64,000 bases of DNA from Clostridia bacterium (GCA_022651385.1 JALCQR010000012.1:1-64000), one strand, 5' to 3'. Positions 35,250 through 46,730 are shown, numbered from the stretch's first letter. Numbers and translations: made by a program. Notes: generated by a model from the sequence alone, not told the origin.

Positions 35250-35948
35250 ATGGAAATAAAATCAATTCAAACAAAAAAAATATATAAAAATATAGTAGAA
35301 CAGATTGTTTACCTTATTAGAGAAGGCAGCTTAAAAAGCGGTGACAAGCTTCCGCCTGAGAGAACTTTAGCGGAAATGCTTGATGTCAGCCGGGCTTCGT
35401 TAAGGGAAGCTTTAAGCGTGATGGAGATAATGGGCATTGTAGATATAAGGCCAGGTGAAGGTTCATTTGTTTCTGATTTGAATGTTCTGCCTTTTATTTC
35501 GCTTGTCCTGCCTCTTTTACTTAAAGAGGGGGGAATTGAGGACGATTTTTTAGAATTCAGAATGCTTTTGGAAAGCTGCAATATAAAACTTGTTGTTAAA
35601 CACGCCGACGAAAATGCCGAACTTCTTAACGAGCTTCATAAAACTGTGCTTGAAATGGGGGAAACTGTGGATGACCCTGATATAGGAGTAAAACTCGATG
35701 TTAAATTCCACAGTCTTCTTTTTGAAATGTCAGGTAATGTTGTTCTTAAAAAAGTATATGAATATATAGGCTTTATACTTGAAAGAACAGTTAAATTTAA
35801 TAGAAGCAAAATTCTTGAGCAGCGTAACAGGGCTTCTGAAATTTTTAACTATCACAAGCAAATATATGAGGCAATAGTGAAGAGAGATGCTGCGCTTTCT
35901 CAAAGTTTACTTGAAAAGCATTTTGAACTTATAAATGAGGCTATGTAA
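35250..35948 (+). CDS. GntR/FadR-family transcriptional regulator
   Basis: This 232-residue protein has an N-terminal winged helix (LKSGDKLPPERTLAEMLDVSRASLREALSVMEIMGI, about 28-65) and an all-helical C-terminal FCD ligand domain (about 90-225) with FHSLLFEMSGN, where metal-binding Asp and His residues usually lie. Such regulators sense carboxylic acids and control nearby transport or catabolic genes. None is obvious here; the next gene is DUF2461. CGGGGG precedes the ATG. The two genes are 16 bases apart and probably co-transcribed. Confidence 0.9.
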   Translation: MEIKSIQTKKIYKNIVEQIVYLIREGSLKSGDKLPPERTLAEMLDVSRASLREALSVMEIMGIVDIRPGEGSFVSDLNVLPFISLVLPLLLKEGGIEDDFLEFRMLLESCNIKLVVKHADENAELLNELHKTVLEMGETVDDPDIGVKLDVKFHSLLFEMSGNVVLKKVYEYIGFILERTVKFNRSKILEQRNRASEIFNYHKQIYEAIVKRDAALSQSLLEKHFELINEAM

Positions 35949-35964
35949 AAAGACCGGGAGTAAT

Positions 35965-36621
35965 ATGCAAACATTTAATGGATTCCCTGAAGAAATGACT
36001 GATTTCTTGTGGGAACTTAGATTTAACAATAACAGAGAATGGTTTAATCAAAACAGAAAAAGATATATGTCTTTATTAAAAGAGCCGCTGGATACTTTTT
36101 CATCTGAAATGAATGAGGCTTTGTCAAAAAAAATAGGTGTTCCTTTATACTACTCTGTTTCAAGAATAAACCGCGATATACGCTTTTCAAAAAATAAAGA
36201 GCCATACAGAGATCATAAATGGGTAGTATTTAAAAGAGACAGCGGAAAATGGAAAGACAGGCCTGTTCTATTTTTTGAGATAGGACCTGATTACTATTGT
36301 GTTGGGATGGGTATATATGAAACGATACCTTCTTATGCAAGGGCTTTTAGAAAAAAGATTGATTCCAATGTTCCTGAATTTGAAAGGCTTATAAAGCTCT
36401 ATGACGGAAGCAATTTTGAACTTGTTGGAGATATGTATAAACGAAAATTAGCCGACTATCCGGAATACATAATGAAATGGTATCAGAAAAAAAATATGGC
36501 TCTTGAATATAATGCCTCTATAGGAAATGAAGTATATACCAGAAAAATTTTTGATATTTGTCTTGAAAAGCTTGTTTATTTGTTACCGATGAATGAATAC
36601 ATGCTTTCAGTATCTCAATAA
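35965..36621 (+). CDS. DUF2461 family protein
   Basis: This 218-residue protein belongs to DUF2461: FNGFPEEMTDFLWELRFNNNREWF at the N-terminus, RINRDIRFSKNKEPYRDH and FFEIGPDYYCVGMGIY. Proteins of this family are widespread and uncharacterised. GGGAGT precedes the ATG at 35965; an earlier in-frame start overlaps the GntR gene but lacks a site. It shares a terminator region with the convergent C_GCAxxG_C_C gene. Confidence 0.88.
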   Translation: MQTFNGFPEEMTDFLWELRFNNNREWFNQNRKRYMSLLKEPLDTFSSEMNEALSKKIGVPLYYSVSRINRDIRFSKNKEPYRDHKWVVFKRDSGKWKDRPVLFFEIGPDYYCVGMGIYETIPSYARAFRKKIDSNVPEFERLIKLYDGSNFELVGDMYKRKLADYPEYIMKWYQKKNMALEYNASIGNEVYTRKIFDICLEKLVYLLPMNEYMLSVSQ

Positions 36622-36629
36622 AAACAAAA

Positions 36630-36668
36630 AAAGCTGCTGCGAACCTTATAAGGACACAGCGGCTTTTA
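36630..36668. terminator. Bidirectional terminator
   Basis: AAAGCTGCTG pairs with CAGCGGCTTT around a 17-base loop between two convergent genes; A-rich and T-rich flanks suit both directions. Confidence 0.75.
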
Positions 36669-36677
36669 TATGTAAAA

Positions 36678-37190
36678 TTATTTTAGGAGTCCTTCTTCGT
36701 CAAGGATTTCAGCAACCCAAACGGCTGCTTTTCCTACAACGCTTGTACATCCTTTAGGACCATGCCCGCCCTCTGCAAGAAATGCCTGCTTTTCTTCAGG
36801 TATGCACATATGATATACTTTGCCGTAAAGTTTTTTATGGATATCGGCGCAATTGCATGAGCCGTATTCGTTTTCGAATTTTGCAAGAAGTTTTCTTGAA
36901 AGTGCTGTTGCTTTTGCTTTATTATCAAGGCCTTCAGGAGTTCCGAAATTTGCAAAATCTCTGCCGAGGAATGAACTTATGGCCAATATTCCTCCGGTAA
37001 ATCCTCCACAGCAATGACCGCTTGCGGCAGCTCCCCCTGCAAGACCTGTAGCAGCTTTAAAAACGTCTTCGGAAATCACACCAAGATTTTCTTTAATTGA
37101 ACCAAGAGTGCACTGTGCGCATCCGCCGCATTTTTCCTCAAAATTAAATCCGGTATCATAGAGTTTCTTTTTTTGTTCTTCACTTAACAT
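36678..37190 (-). CDS. C_GCAxxG_C_C family (putative redox) protein
   Basis: The 170-residue protein shows the family Cys pattern: CGGCAQCTLG near 21-30, ASGHCCGG near 56-63, then CNCADI (about 112) and GPKGC near 148. Members are thought to be redox proteins, some attached to flavin or molybdenum enzymes, but function is unproven. GGAGGT precedes the ATG at 37190. An attenuator-like leader lies upstream, so expression probably responds to a specific signal. It is transcribed away from rpoB. Confidence 0.85.
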   Translation of the reverse strand: MLSEEQKKKLYDTGFNFEEKCGGCAQCTLGSIKENLGVISEDVFKAATGLAGGAAASGHCCGGFTGGILAISSFLGRDFANFGTPEGLDNKAKATALSRKLLAKFENEYGSCNCADIHKKLYGKVYHMCIPEEKQAFLAEGGHGPKGCTSVVGKAAVWVAEILDEEGLLK

Positions 37191-37215
37191 ATTTGTACCT
37201 CCGTATTGAAAAATT

Positions 37216-37350
37216 ATGCCTGCAAATGCAAAAAAAGCCTTGACAGGCAGGCATGACGATGATAAGATAATGAGTAATCAGCTAAGAAGTAGGGCGTACT
37301 ATGCCCTTTTTCTACGCGTTAATTATAGCATATGAAATATTATAATTCAA
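37216..37350 (-). promoter_or_regulatory. Promoter and attenuator-like leader of the C_GCAxxG_C_C gene
   Basis: On the minus strand TTGAAT (37345-37350), 17 bases and TATAAT (37322-37327) form a promoter. The leader of about 120 nt folds into GGGC/GCCC, then a short GCCT-GTCA-AGGC hairpin followed by seven Ts (complement of 37230-37248). An alternative 8-bp stem joins 37247-37254 with 37216-37223 and would break that hairpin. Two exclusive structures, one terminator-like, suggest a riboswitch or protein-controlled attenuator; no known class is recognised. Confidence 0.45.
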
Positions 37351-37441
37351 TAATAATTTATTTAATGTAAAAAAGTAATAAAAATATTACAGAAAATGTG
37401 GTGAAAAAACATCTTTATTTTGTATACATTTAATGAAATTT

Positions 37442-37471
37442 TTGATAAAACTCAATAAGAAACCTTAAAAT
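37442..37471 (+). promoter_or_regulatory. Candidate rpoB promoter
   Basis: TTGATA, an 18-base spacer and TAAAAT. If it is used, transcription starts within the structured leader listed next. A weaker pair about 20 bases further upstream is possible. Confidence 0.35.
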
Positions 37472-37472
37472 A

Positions 37473-37522
37473 GCGACTTTTGTGCTACCGCTGATCAAAG
37501 GCGGCCGTTACAAAGGTCTCGC
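37473..37522 (+). promoter_or_regulatory. Structured leader upstream of rpoB
   Basis: GCGA/TCGC and CTTTTGT/ACAAAGG (37473-37483 with 37510-37522, two-base bulge) close a stem around an inner CCGC/GCGG hairpin (37488-37504). It lies 65 bases ahead of the rpoB start and is GC-rich in an AT-rich gap, which suggests a conserved RNA element. The remaining gap to the start codon has no gene. Confidence 0.45.
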
Positions 37523-37586
37523 TTTGTTTATATGGGTTTTGATATATAATTGTGTTTTTCTAAACAATTCAAGGAGTGAAGAAGCC

Positions 37587-40500
37587 ATGAAGAAAAACAG
37601 GATTCATTCTGTTAAGATGGGCAACAGCACAAGGAAAAGCTATTCTACAATAAAAGAAGTGCTTGAAATGCCTAATCTAATCGAGGTACAAAAGGACAGC
37701 TACAAATGGTTTTTGGAGGAAGGGCTTAAAGAAGCTTTTGAGGACATTTCGCCTATTACCGATTTTAGCGGAAATCTTGTACTGGAGTTTACAGATTTTT
37801 CTTTAGACGATGAACCTAAATATTCAATTGAAGAATGTAAGGAAAGAGATGTAACATATGCAGCTCCACTGAAAATAAAAGCAAGACTTAATAATAAAGA
37901 ATTAGATGAAATTAAAGAACAGGAACTTTTTATGGGAGATTTTCCTCTCATGACAGATACAGGTACATTTGTAATAAATGGTGCTGAACGTGTTATAGTA
38001 AACCAGCTTGTACGTTCTCCTGGTATTTATTATGCTTCGGATTTTGATAAAGTTGGTAAAAGACTTCTTTCAGCAACTGTTATTCCTAACAGAGGCGCGT
38101 GGCTTGAATATGAAACAGATTCAAATGATGTTTTTTATGTTCGAGTAGACCGTACAAGAAAGGTCCCTGTAACAGTTCTTATTAGAGCCCTTGGCATTGG
38201 GTCCGACAGCGAAATTATCGAGCTTTTTGGCGATGAGCCGAAACTTACTGCTACAATTGAAAAAGATGTCAGCAAGTCATATGAAGAGGGGCTTATAGAA
38301 ATATACAAAAAACTTCGTCCTGGCGAGCCTCCTACAGTTGAAAGCTCAGAAAGCCTTTTAAGAGGTATGTTCTTTGATCCTAAAAGATATGACCTTGCAA
38401 AAGTAGGACGTTATAAATTTAACAAAAAGCTTGCTTTTAAAAACCGTATTAATGGCGCAGAACTTGCCGAAGCTGCCGTTGATCCTATGACAGGTGAGGT
38501 GCTTGCAGAAGAAGGCACTAAGCTTAGCATGGAAATTTGCGACACCATTCAAAACAGCGGAATAGGATATGTTTATGTTTATTCCGAAGACAGAAAAAAG
38601 AAAAAGATACTTTCAAACCTTGCTGTAGATATTGATGAATTCATAGGCGAATATGGACTTTCCGGGAAAGAACTTGGCATAAAGGAAAAAGTATATTTCC
38701 CCGAGCTCAAAAAAATACTTGAAGAATTTTCAACCAAAGAGGAAATTGAGCAGGCTGTTAAAAACAGGAAACATTCTCTCGTACCAAAACACATTACCTT
38801 TGAAGATATTATGGCTTCAATTAATTATGTTATGCATCTTGATGCGGGCTTTGGAAATGTGGACGATATCGACCACCTTGGAAACAGACGTATTCGTTCT
38901 GTTGGCGAACTTCTCCAAAATCAGTTCCGCATCGGTCTTTCAAGGATGGAAAGAGTTGTACGTGAAAGAATGACTATTCAGGATCTCGATATAGTTACAC
39001 CGCAGGCACTTATTAATGTAAGGCCTGTTACGGCAGCTATAAAGGAATTTTTTGGAAGTTCACAGCTTTCTCAGTTTATGGACCAAAACAATCCGCTTTC
39101 AGAGCTTACACATAAAAGAAGACTATCAGCGCTTGGACCGGGCGGACTTTCAAGAGAAAGAGCAGGATTTGAGGTGCGAGACGTACATTCTTCGCATTAC
39201 GGCAGAATGTGCCCTATTGAGACGCCTGAAGGTCCTAATATAGGACTTATAAATTCCCTTGCATGTTTTGCAAGAATAAATGAATATGGATTTATAGAGG
39301 CTCCGTACAGAACTATAGATAAATCTGGACCTGAACCTCGTGTAACAGATGAGTATATTTATATGACGGCGGATGAGGAAGAAAATTATAATGTTGCCCA
39401 GGGAAATGAGCCTCTTGACGAACACGGATATTTTCTCCACACAAAAATATCAGGACGTCACCGTGACGATATTATAGAGGTAGGTAAAAATGAAATAGAC
39501 CTTATGGATGTTTCTCCTCGTCAGATGGTATCGGTTGCTACGGCTCTTATACCTTTCCTTGAAAATGATGATGCTAACCGTGCCCTTATGGGGTCAAACA
39601 TGCAGCGTCAGGCAGTGCCCCTTCTTGTTACCGAGTCACCAATTGTTGGGACAGGAATGGAATATAAAACAGCAAGGGACTCCGGAATATGTATTGTGGC
39701 AAAGCATTCCGGTATTGTTGAGAAAGTAACGGCAAACGAAATTGATGTAAAGACTCAAACAGGCAGAGATGTTTATAAACTGATAAAATATCAGAGAAGC
39801 AATCAGTCGACGTGTTTAAACCAAAGACCAATAGTAAGTCTTGGACAGGAAGTCAAAGAAGGAGAAATAATTGCTGACGGTGCTTCAACTTCAAACGGTG
39901 AACTTGCTCTCGGCAAAAACCCTCTTATAGGGTTCATGACATGGGAAGGCTATAACTACGAGGACGCTGTTCTTATAAGTGAAAGACTTGTTCAGGAAGA
40001 CGTTTACACATCTGTACACATTGATGAATATGAGGCCGAAGCAAGAGATACAAAGCTTGGACCTGAGGAAATAACAAGAGATATACCTAATGTTGGGGAT
40101 GATGCTCTTCGTGACCTTGATGAAAGGGGTATAATACGTATAGGCGCCGAGGTTAGGCCAAACGATATACTTGTAGGAAAAGTAACTCCAAAGGGCGAAA
40201 CTGAACTTACGGCAGAGGAAAGGCTTCTGCGTGCTATTTTTGGTGAAAAAGCAAGAGAAGTAAGAGATACATCCCTGCGTGTGCCTCATGGTGCAACTGG
40301 TATTATAGTTGACGTTAAGGTGTATACAAGAGAAAACGGGGATGACGTGGGACCTGGTGTAAACCAGCTTGTAAGGGTTTATATTGCTCAGAAACGTAAG
40401 ATTTCTGTAGGCGATAAAATGGCAGGACGTCACGGCAACAAAGGTGTTGTATCAAGGGTGCTTCCAGTTGAAGACATGCCTTTTCTTCCAAACGGCAGAC

Positions 40501-41558
40501 CGCTTGATATAGTTCTTAATCCCCTTGGTATTCCTTCACGTATGAATATTGGGCAGGTACTTGAGACACATTTAAGCCTTGCGGCAAATGTTTTGGGCTG
40601 GAAAGTTTCAACACCTGTATTTGATGGTGCAAACGAAGTTGATATAATGGATACACTTGAAATGGCAAATGATTATGTAAATACTCCATGGGAGGAATTT
40701 TCTGAAAAATGGAAACCGCTCCTTGAAGGCGATATATATGACGAACTTTATGAAAACAGAAATCACAGAGAAGTTTGGAAAGGTGTTAAAATTAGCCGTG
40801 ACGGAAAAGTTGAGCTTCGTGACGGACGTACAGGCGAACTTTTTGATAACCGTGTAACGATAGGCTTTATGCACTACCTTAAACTTCATCATCTTGTTGA
40901 TGATAAAATTCATGCTCGTTCAACAGGACCTTACTCACTTGTTACTCAGCAGCCTCTTGGCGGCAAGGCACAGTTTGGCGGCCAGAGATTTGGAGAAATG
41001 GAAGTTTGGGCTCTTGAGGCATACGGCGCAGCTTATACGCTTCAGGAAATTCTTACTGTAAAATCTGATGATATTGTGGGACGTGTAAAGACATATGAGG
41101 CTATTGTTAAAGGTGAAAATATACCTGATCCTGGTATCCCTGAATCATTTAAAGTTCTTCTTAAAGAACTGCAGTCCCTTGCTCTTGATGTAAGAGTGCT
41201 CAGAGCCGACAAGACTGAAGTTGAGATTAAAGAATCTATTGATGATGTGGATGATCTTAATGTAAATATCGACGGCTACGAAAAAGGCTGTGACGACGAT
41301 GACGACGATTACTATAAAAAGAAGAAAATGAGTTTTGCAAAAGATGAAAATCCAGATGCAAAACTTAACGAGATTCTTTTTGGCGATTTAGAGGAAAACT
41401 CTGATGATTATGAAGATGACGGTGATGCACTGCTTGGCGACGATCTTCTCGATGATGATAGTGACGACGATAATGCTGACAACAACAGTGCTGACAACAA
41501 TAATGCTGACAACAACAGTGCTGACGACGACAATGCTGCTGACAATGATGAGAAATAA
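37587..41558 (+). CDS. rpoB: DNA-directed RNA polymerase beta subunit
   Basis: This 1323-residue subunit forms, with beta-prime, the catalytic core of RNA polymerase. AAGGAGTG lies nine bases before the ATG at 37587. Hallmarks: the rifampicin region [22 protein letters not shown] with the sensitive-type Gln, Asp, His and Ser residues, GRHGNKGV and [16 protein letters not shown] near the end. After the conserved C-terminus the protein continues for about 90 residues with acidic patches and an Asp/Asn/Ala/Ser repeat tail. rpoC follows after 18 bases. Unusually there is no rplJ-rplL upstream; the gene has its own leader region. Confidence 0.97.
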   Translation: MKKNRIHSVKMGNSTRKSYSTIKEVLEMPNLIEVQKDSYKWFLEEGLKEAFEDISPITDFSGNLVLEFTDFSLDDEPKYSIEECKERDVTYAAPLKIKARLNNKELDEIKEQELFMGDFPLMTDTGTFVINGAERVIVNQLVRSPGIYYASDFDKVGKRLLSATVIPNRGAWLEYETDSNDVFYVRVDRTRKVPVTVLIRALGIGSDSEIIELFGDEPKLTATIEKDVSKSYEEGLIEIYKKLRPGEPPTVESSESLLRGMFFDPKRYDLAKVGRYKFNKKLAFKNRINGAELAEAAVDPMTGEVLAEEGTKLSMEICDTIQNSGIGYVYVYSEDRKKKKILSNLAVDIDEFIGEYGLSGKELGIKEKVYFPELKKILEEFSTKEEIEQAVKNRKHSLVPKHITFEDIMASINYVMHLDAGFGNVDDIDHLGNRRIRSVGELLQNQFRIGLSRMERVVRERMTIQDLDIVTPQALINVRPVTAAIKEFFGSSQLSQFMDQNNPLSELTHKRRLSALGPGGLSRERAGFEVRDVHSSHYGRMCPIETPEGPNIGLINSLACFARINEYGFIEAPYRTIDKSGPEPRVTDEYIYMTADEEENYNVAQGNEPLDEHGYFLHTKISGRHRDDIIEVGKNEIDLMDVSPRQMVSVATALIPFLENDDANRALMGSNMQRQAVPLLVTESPIVGTGMEYKTARDSGICIVAKHSGIVEKVTANEIDVKTQTGRDVYKLIKYQRSNQSTCLNQRPIVSLGQEVKEGEIIADGASTSNGELALGKNPLIGFMTWEGYNYEDAVLISERLVQEDVYTSVHIDEYEAEARDTKLGPEEITRDIPNVGDDALRDLDERGIIRIGAEVRPNDILVGKVTPKGETELTAEERLLRAIFGEKAREVRDTSLRVPHGATGIIVDVKVYTRENGDDVGPGVNQLVRVYIAQKRKISVGDKMAGRHGNKGVVSRVLPVEDMPFLPNGRPLDIVLNPLGIPSRMNIGQVLETHLSLAANVLGWKVSTPVFDGANEVDIMDTLEMANDYVNTPWEEFSEKWKPLLEGDIYDELYENRNHREVWKGVKISRDGKVELRDGRTGELFDNRVTIGFMHYLKLHHLVDDKIHARSTGPYSLVTQQPLGGKAQFGGQRFGEMEVWALEAYGAAYTLQEILTVKSDDIVGRVKTYEAIVKGENIPDPGIPESFKVLLKELQSLALDVRVLRADKTEVEIKESIDDVDDLNVNIDGYEKGCDDDDDDYYKKKKMSFAKDENPDAKLNEILFGDLEENSDDYEDDGDALLGDDLLDDDSDDDNADNNSADNNNADNNSADDDNAADNDEK
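41475..41534 (+). repeat. 15-bp tandem repeat in the rpoB 3' end
   Basis: Four 15-bp units, each beginning GCTGAC, encode [15 protein letters not shown] and ADDDN. Units differ by few bases. Slippage here would change tail length in five-residue steps without shifting the frame. Confidence 0.8.
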
Positions 41559-41576
41559 GAAAGGGGAGCATAAATA

Positions 41577-44500
41577 ATGGCAGTTCAAGAACAGGGAATA
41601 GTTTTTGATTCAATTAAAATTGGCCTGGCGTCTCCTGAAAAGATCCTTGAATGGTCAAGAGGCGAGGTAAAAAAACCTGAAACCATCAACTACAGAACGC
41701 TTAAGCCTGAACGTGACGGCCTTTTCTGTGAAAGGATTTTCGGACCTACAAAAGACTGGGAATGTCATTGCGGCAAGTACAAAAGAATAAGGTACAAGGG
41801 AGTAGTATGCGACAGATGCGGCGTTGAAGTTACAAAGTCAAAAGTAAGACGTGAAAGAATGGGACATATTGCGCTTGCTTGCCCTGTATCGCATATTTGG
41901 TACTTCAAGGGCATACCTTCAAGAATGGGGCTTATTTTGTCAATGAGTCCAAGAGCTCTTGAAAAGGTGCTTTATTTTGCTTCGTATATTGTACTCGACC
42001 CTGGAGACACATCTCTTACGTACAAACAGCTCCTTACTGAAAAAGAGTACAGGGATGCCTGTGATAAATTTGGTAGCGGCTCATTTGTGGCTCAGATGGG
42101 AGCTGAAGCCATAAAAAAGCTTCTTCAAGATATTGATATAGATAAAGAAAGCGCTGAGCTTAAGAAACAGTTTACTGAAACAACAGGCCAAAAACGTATT
42201 CGTATTGTCAAAAAACTTGAGGTTGTAGAAGCATTCAGGCAAAGCGGAAACAAGCCTGAATGGATGATACTTGATGTTATTCCTGTAATACCGCCTGATA
42301 TTCGTCCTATGGTACAACTTGACGGTGGAAGATTTGCTACATCTGATCTTAATGACCTTTACAGACGTGTTATAAACAGAAACAACCGCCTTAAAAAGCT
42401 CCTTGAACTTGGGGCTCCCGATATTATTGTAAGAAATGAAAAGAGAATGTTACAGGAAGCTGTTGACGCTCTTATTGATAACGGACGCCGCGGCAGAGCT
42501 GTTACTGGCCCTGGAAACAGGCCTCTTAAATCACTTTCGGATATGCTTAAGGGAAAACAGGGGCGTTTCCGTCAGAATCTTCTTGGTAAACGTGTCGATT
42601 ATTCAGGACGTTCGGTTATAGTTGTCGGACCTGACCTTAAAATATATCAATGCGGTGTGCCGAAAGAAATGGCTATAGAGCTTTTCAAACCGTTTGTTAT
42701 GAAAAAGCTTGTTGAGGACGGAATTGCACATAATATTAAATCGGCAAAACGTATGGTTGAAAGACTTCAGCCTGAAGTATGGGATATACTTGAAAGTGTT
42801 ATAAAAGAGCATCCGGTTATGCTTAACCGTGCCCCGACGCTTCACAGACTTGGTATTCAGGCATTTGAACCTGTGCTTGTTGAAGGACGTGCCATAAGGC
42901 TTCATCCTCTTGTATGTACAGCTTATAACGCCGACTTCGACGGCGACCAAATGGCTATCCATGTTCCTCTTTCTGTTGAGGCACAGGCTGAATGCAGGTT
43001 CCTTCTGCTTTCGCCTAACAATCTTCTTAAACCGTCAGACGGTGCTCCTGTAACAGTTCCTTCACAGGATATGATACTTGGTATGTACTATCTTACATTA
43101 AGAAGAGATGACTTTAATAAACGCTATGAAGAAGATGTCATAGATGAAAACGGAAAGATTGTTTTCCATAAAGGTGATATTGTAAAGAGAAAATTCAAAG
43201 ATGAGCTTGAAGCGATACTTGCTTATGACAACTTTGAAATAAAGCTCCAGGAACTGATAGATGTAAAACGTACTCTTGAGTTTAACGGTGTTAAAGAATC
43301 AAGAATTGTTGAGACAACTGTAGGATGTATCATATTTAATGAGGCTATTCCTCAATATCTCGGATATGTTGACAGAACAGATGACAAAGAAAAATTCAGA
43401 TATGAGATAGACTTCCTTTGCGATAAGAAAGCTGTAGGAAAGATAATAAACAAATGTATAAATATATGCGGTGCAACTGCAACTGCAACAGTTGTTGATA
43501 AAATTAAGGCTCTTGGATACAAATATTCTACAAAAGGTGCACTTACAGTTTCGGTTTCAGATATGGTTATACCTGAAAAAAAGGGAGAATACCTTGCTGA
43601 GGCGGAAGCTCAGGTTGACCTTATTACAAAGAAGTTCAAACGTGGTCTTATGACCGATGATGAACGTCATACTAAGGTAATAGAAGCATGGAATGTTGCC
43701 AATGACAAGATTACTGATGCGCTTTTAAAGGGTCTTGGCAAATATAATAATATATATATGATGGCTAATTCAGGTGCCCGTGGTTCCAATGCACAGATTA
43801 AACAGCTTGCCGGTATGCGTGGACTTATGGCCAATACGTCAGGCGGTATTATAGAGCTTCCTATAAAATCAAATTTCCGTGAAGGTCTTTCTGTTCTTGA
43901 GTATTTCATATCAGCTCATGGCGCAAGAAAAGGTCTTACAGATACAGCCCTGAGAACTGCGGATTCAGGCTATCTTACAAGACGTCTTGTAGATGTTTCG
44001 CAGGATATTATTATTCGTGAATGGGACTGCTCGGAAGGCTCCGGTGAGGTTCCTGGACTTTGGGTTTCAGCTTTTACAGACGGAAATGAGCTTATTGAAA
44101 GCCTTCAGGACAGAATAAGAGGCAGATGGTCTATAAATGAGGTAAGAGACCCTAAGACAAATGAAGTCATAGTTCCGGCAGATACTCTTATAACTGCAAG
44201 TATGGCTGAAAAAGTTGAAAAAGCCGGCATTAAAAAAGTTTATATTAGAACTGTTCTTACATGCCGTTCGACTATAGGTATATGTGCTAAATGCTATGGT
44301 GCCAACATGGCGAGCGGACGTATAGTTCGTATTGGTGAGTCTGTAGGTATTATTGCGGCACAGTCAATAGGTGAGCCTGGTACACAGCTTACAATGCGTA
44401 CATTCCATACAGGCGGAATTGCAGGAGACGATATTACACAAGGTCTTCCTCGTGTTGAGGAGCTTTTTGAAGCAAGAAAGCCTAAGGGCCTTGCAATTAT

Positions 44501-45197
44501 TGCAGAGTTTGGCGGAAGTATATCTCTTAGCGATACAAAGAAAAAGAGAGAAATTACAGTCACAAACCCTGATACAGGTGAAACTAAAGACTATCTTATT
44601 CCTTATGGTTCAAGGCTTAAAGTATTCGACGGCGATTATGTGGAAGCCGGAGATGAAATAACAGAAGGTTCCGTAAATCCGCATGACATACTTAAGATTA
44701 AAGGCTTAAGAGGTGTTCAGGATTATATGATACAGGAAGTGCAGCGTGTTTATCGTTTGCAGGGCGTTGAGATAAATGATAAGCATATTGAGGTTATTGT
44801 TCGTCAGATGCTTAAAAGAGTCAAGATTGAAGATAACGGAGATTCCGATTTCCTTCCGGGAAGTCTTGTTGATTGGCTTGAGTTTGAAAACGCAAACAAG
44901 GCTCTTGTTGAGCAGGGGCTTGAGCCGGCAAAGGGCAACAGGATACTTCTTGGTATTACAAAGGCATCACTTGCTACGGATTCTTTCCTTTCGGCTGCTT
45001 CATTCCAGGAGACAACAAGAGTACTTACGGATGCGGCAATTAAGGGCAAAATTGACCCGCTTATTGGTCTTAAGGAAAATGTTATTATAGGCAAACTAAT
45101 ACCGGCCGGAACGGGTATGCCAAGATATAGAAATATAGGCATAGAAAAAAATATCAGCGAAGAAGCTGAGAATAAAACGGAAAACGCAGATTTTTAA
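41577..45197 (+). CDS. rpoC: DNA-directed RNA polymerase beta-prime subunit
   Basis: This 1206-residue largest polymerase subunit has the N-terminal zinc ribbon ([20 protein letters not shown]), the catalytic [10 protein letters not shown] with three Mg-binding Asp residues, the bridge helix/trigger loop region, and a second Cys cluster ([13 protein letters not shown]). Length is normal for Clostridia. AGGGGAG precedes the ATG at 41577. A terminator closes the rpoBC operon. Confidence 0.97.
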   Translation: MAVQEQGIVFDSIKIGLASPEKILEWSRGEVKKPETINYRTLKPERDGLFCERIFGPTKDWECHCGKYKRIRYKGVVCDRCGVEVTKSKVRRERMGHIALACPVSHIWYFKGIPSRMGLILSMSPRALEKVLYFASYIVLDPGDTSLTYKQLLTEKEYRDACDKFGSGSFVAQMGAEAIKKLLQDIDIDKESAELKKQFTETTGQKRIRIVKKLEVVEAFRQSGNKPEWMILDVIPVIPPDIRPMVQLDGGRFATSDLNDLYRRVINRNNRLKKLLELGAPDIIVRNEKRMLQEAVDALIDNGRRGRAVTGPGNRPLKSLSDMLKGKQGRFRQNLLGKRVDYSGRSVIVVGPDLKIYQCGVPKEMAIELFKPFVMKKLVEDGIAHNIKSAKRMVERLQPEVWDILESVIKEHPVMLNRAPTLHRLGIQAFEPVLVEGRAIRLHPLVCTAYNADFDGDQMAIHVPLSVEAQAECRFLLLSPNNLLKPSDGAPVTVPSQDMILGMYYLTLRRDDFNKRYEEDVIDENGKIVFHKGDIVKRKFKDELEAILAYDNFEIKLQELIDVKRTLEFNGVKESRIVETTVGCIIFNEAIPQYLGYVDRTDDKEKFRYEIDFLCDKKAVGKIINKCINICGATATATVVDKIKALGYKYSTKGALTVSVSDMVIPEKKGEYLAEAEAQVDLITKKFKRGLMTDDERHTKVIEAWNVANDKITDALLKGLGKYNNIYMMANSGARGSNAQIKQLAGMRGLMANTSGGIIELPIKSNFREGLSVLEYFISAHGARKGLTDTALRTADSGYLTRRLVDVSQDIIIREWDCSEGSGEVPGLWVSAFTDGNELIESLQDRIRGRWSINEVRDPKTNEVIVPADTLITASMAEKVEKAGIKKVYIRTVLTCRSTIGICAKCYGANMASGRIVRIGESVGIIAAQSIGEPGTQLTMRTFHTGGIAGDDITQGLPRVEELFEARKPKGLAIIAEFGGSISLSDTKKKREITVTNPDTGETKDYLIPYGSRLKVFDGDYVEAGDEITEGSVNPHDILKIKGLRGVQDYMIQEVQRVYRLQGVEINDKHIEVIVRQMLKRVKIEDNGDSDFLPGSLVDWLEFENANKALVEQGLEPAKGNRILLGITKASLATDSFLSAASFQETTRVLTDAAIKGKIDPLIGLKENVIIGKLIPAGTGMPRYRNIGIEKNISEEAENKTENADF

Positions 45198-45214
45198 TAG
45201 TTAATTGATGTTTT

Positions 45215-45256
45215 AAGCCATATCTCTTTATCTATGTTGAGGTATGGCTTTTTTAT
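45215..45256 (+). terminator. Terminator of rpoB-rpoC
   Basis: AAGCCATA pairs with TATGGCTT around a 20-base loop and is followed by a T run. Confidence 0.75.
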
Positions 45257-45525
45257 ATGTCTGCAGGATTAATTATAAAAACACTATAAGTTAGTTAATT
45301 AGATTTTTCCACATCATTATAAAGATACAATTATACATTATAATAGATTCGAAAAATGGAAATAATCATTGAATAGACGCAAACTGTGCCAAATAATAGA
45401 CTTATATTTGAACAATAATTTACACTTTTATAACACTTATTATTTGTGTATAAGAAGTATAAAGATAATTGTGAAAAAAAACGAAAAAAATTGTAAAAAA
45501 TATATAAAAAAAATTAAGTTTGTGC
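45257..45525. other. AT-rich gap between rpoC and rpsL
   Basis: No gene is seen. The L7Ae-like ribosomal protein gene often found between rpoC and rpsL in Bacillota is absent. The end of the stretch is A-rich and may act as an upstream promoter element for the str operon. Confidence 0.5.
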
Positions 45526-45554
45526 TTGACAAGTATTGATTTAGATGATATTAT
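45526..45554 (+). promoter_or_regulatory. str operon promoter
   Basis: Consensus TTGACA, a 17-base spacer and TATTAT, with A-tracts upstream, 114 bases ahead of rpsL. The untranslated leader contains a short TGATGACATCA palindrome near 45611-45621. Confidence 0.8.
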
Positions 45555-45668
45555 TTTACGGTGTCTGAAAACAGGATATTTATGTGATTAACGTTAATAT
45601 AGACCTGATTTGATGACATCAAATACATGCAGAAGGCAGAAAGTATTAATTATAAGGAGGTGCACTTA

Positions 45669-46085
45669 ATGCCAACATTTAATCAGTTAGTAAGAAAAGG
45701 CAGACAGACTGCTGAAAAGAAATCAACAGCCCCTGCTCTTCAGAAGGGTCTCAATTCTCTTAAGAAGAAAACAACAGATATTTCTTCACCACAGAGAAGA
45801 GGCGTTTGCACAGCAGTTAAAACTGCTACACCTAAAAAGCCTAACTCAGCTCTTAGAAAAATTGCCAGAGTAAGACTTACAAACGGAATCGAAGTTACAG
45901 CTTATATCCCTGGTGAAGGTCATAACCTTCAGGAACACAGTGTTGTTCTTATCAGAGGAGGAAGAGTTAAAGACTTACCTGGTGTTCGTTATCATATTAT
46001 CCGTGGTACTCTTGATACCGCAGGTGTTGCAAACAGAATGCAGGCTCGTTCAAAATACGGTGCTAAACGTCCAAAGAAGAAATAA
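45669..46085 (+). CDS. rpsL: 30S ribosomal protein S12
   Basis: This 138-residue decoding-centre protein starts with [12 protein letters not shown] after AAGGAGGTG. The segments [11 protein letters not shown] and [12 protein letters not shown] carry the wild-type Lys residues whose change gives streptomycin resistance, so no resistance is expected here. First gene of the str operon with rpsG, fusA and tuf. Confidence 0.97.
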   Translation: MPTFNQLVRKGRQTAEKKSTAPALQKGLNSLKKKTTDISSPQRRGVCTAVKTATPKKPNSALRKIARVRLTNGIEVTAYIPGEGHNLQEHSVVLIRGGRVKDLPGVRYHIIRGTLDTAGVANRMQARSKYGAKRPKKK

Positions 46086-46224
46086 TCAGTTGAAAGTAAT
46101 GCCTTGTATGATTAATACAGAATTCTGCAATTGCGTGAATTATGATGTTTATTATGAGGCATGAAACGTGTGACTATGTATACACGAGTACCTATGAGTT
46201 AAATATATTAAGGAGGGAAGAATC

Positions 46225-46695
46225 GTGCCAAGAAAAGGTCATGTATCAAAAAGAGAAGTATTGCCAGATCCTTTATATAAGAGCAAAAATGTAACGAAAC
46301 TTATAAACAGTATAATGCTTGACGGTAAAAAAGGTGTGGCTCAAAAAATAGTTTACGGTGCTTTTGATAAAGTATCCGAAAAGACAGGCAAAGATCCTAT
46401 TGAAGCGTTTGAAGAAGCAATGAACAATATAATGCCTGTACTTGAGGTTAAGGCTCGCCGTGTTGGCGGTGCAACATATCAGGTACCAATAGAAATCAGA
46501 CCGGACAGAAGACGTACTTTAGGTCTCAGATGGCTTACAGCTTACAGCAGAAAGCGCGGCGAAAAAACTATGGTTGATCGTCTTGCTGGAGAAATTATGG
46601 ATGCACTTAACAATGCAGGCGGTGCTTGTAAGAAGAAGGAAGAAACACATAAAATGGCAGAAGCTAATAAGGCTTTCTCACATTATAAGTGGTAA
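46225..46695 (+). CDS. rpsG: 30S ribosomal protein S7
   Basis: This 156-residue 16S rRNA-binding protein of the small-subunit head starts with GTG at 46225 after AAGGAGGG. It begins [17 protein letters not shown] and contains the conserved [20 protein letters not shown]. It is second in the str operon. S7 represses this operon in E. coli; the 139-base gap before it contains no clear copy of the 16S-like site. Confidence 0.97.
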   Translation: MPRKGHVSKREVLPDPLYKSKNVTKLINSIMLDGKKGVAQKIVYGAFDKVSEKTGKDPIEAFEEAMNNIMPVLEVKARRVGGATYQVPIEIRPDRRRTLGLRWLTAYSRKRGEKTMVDRLAGEIMDALNNAGGACKKKEETHKMAEANKAFSHYKW

Positions 46696-46708
46696 TGTTA
46701 AATTGTCT

Positions 46709-46730
46709 GCCTTCCGTACTGCCGGAAGGC
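46709..46730 (+). other. Hairpin between rpsG and fusA
   Basis: GCCTTCCG pairs with CGGAAGGC around six bases. The following ATAATTTTAA is a weak T tract, so it may partly terminate or set RNA processing within the operon. Confidence 0.55.

Noticed and set aside
37240-37313. Small plus-strand RNA gene (TTGACA-17-TAAGAT followed by an AGGGC/GCCCT hairpin with T run)
   Set aside because: The transcript would be only about 40 nt, and the same bases are better explained as the minus-strand leader of the C_GCAxxG_C_C gene.
39052-39831. Rifampicin or streptomycin resistance mutations in rpoB and rpsL
   Set aside because: The key residues in both proteins are of the sensitive type as far as can be read.
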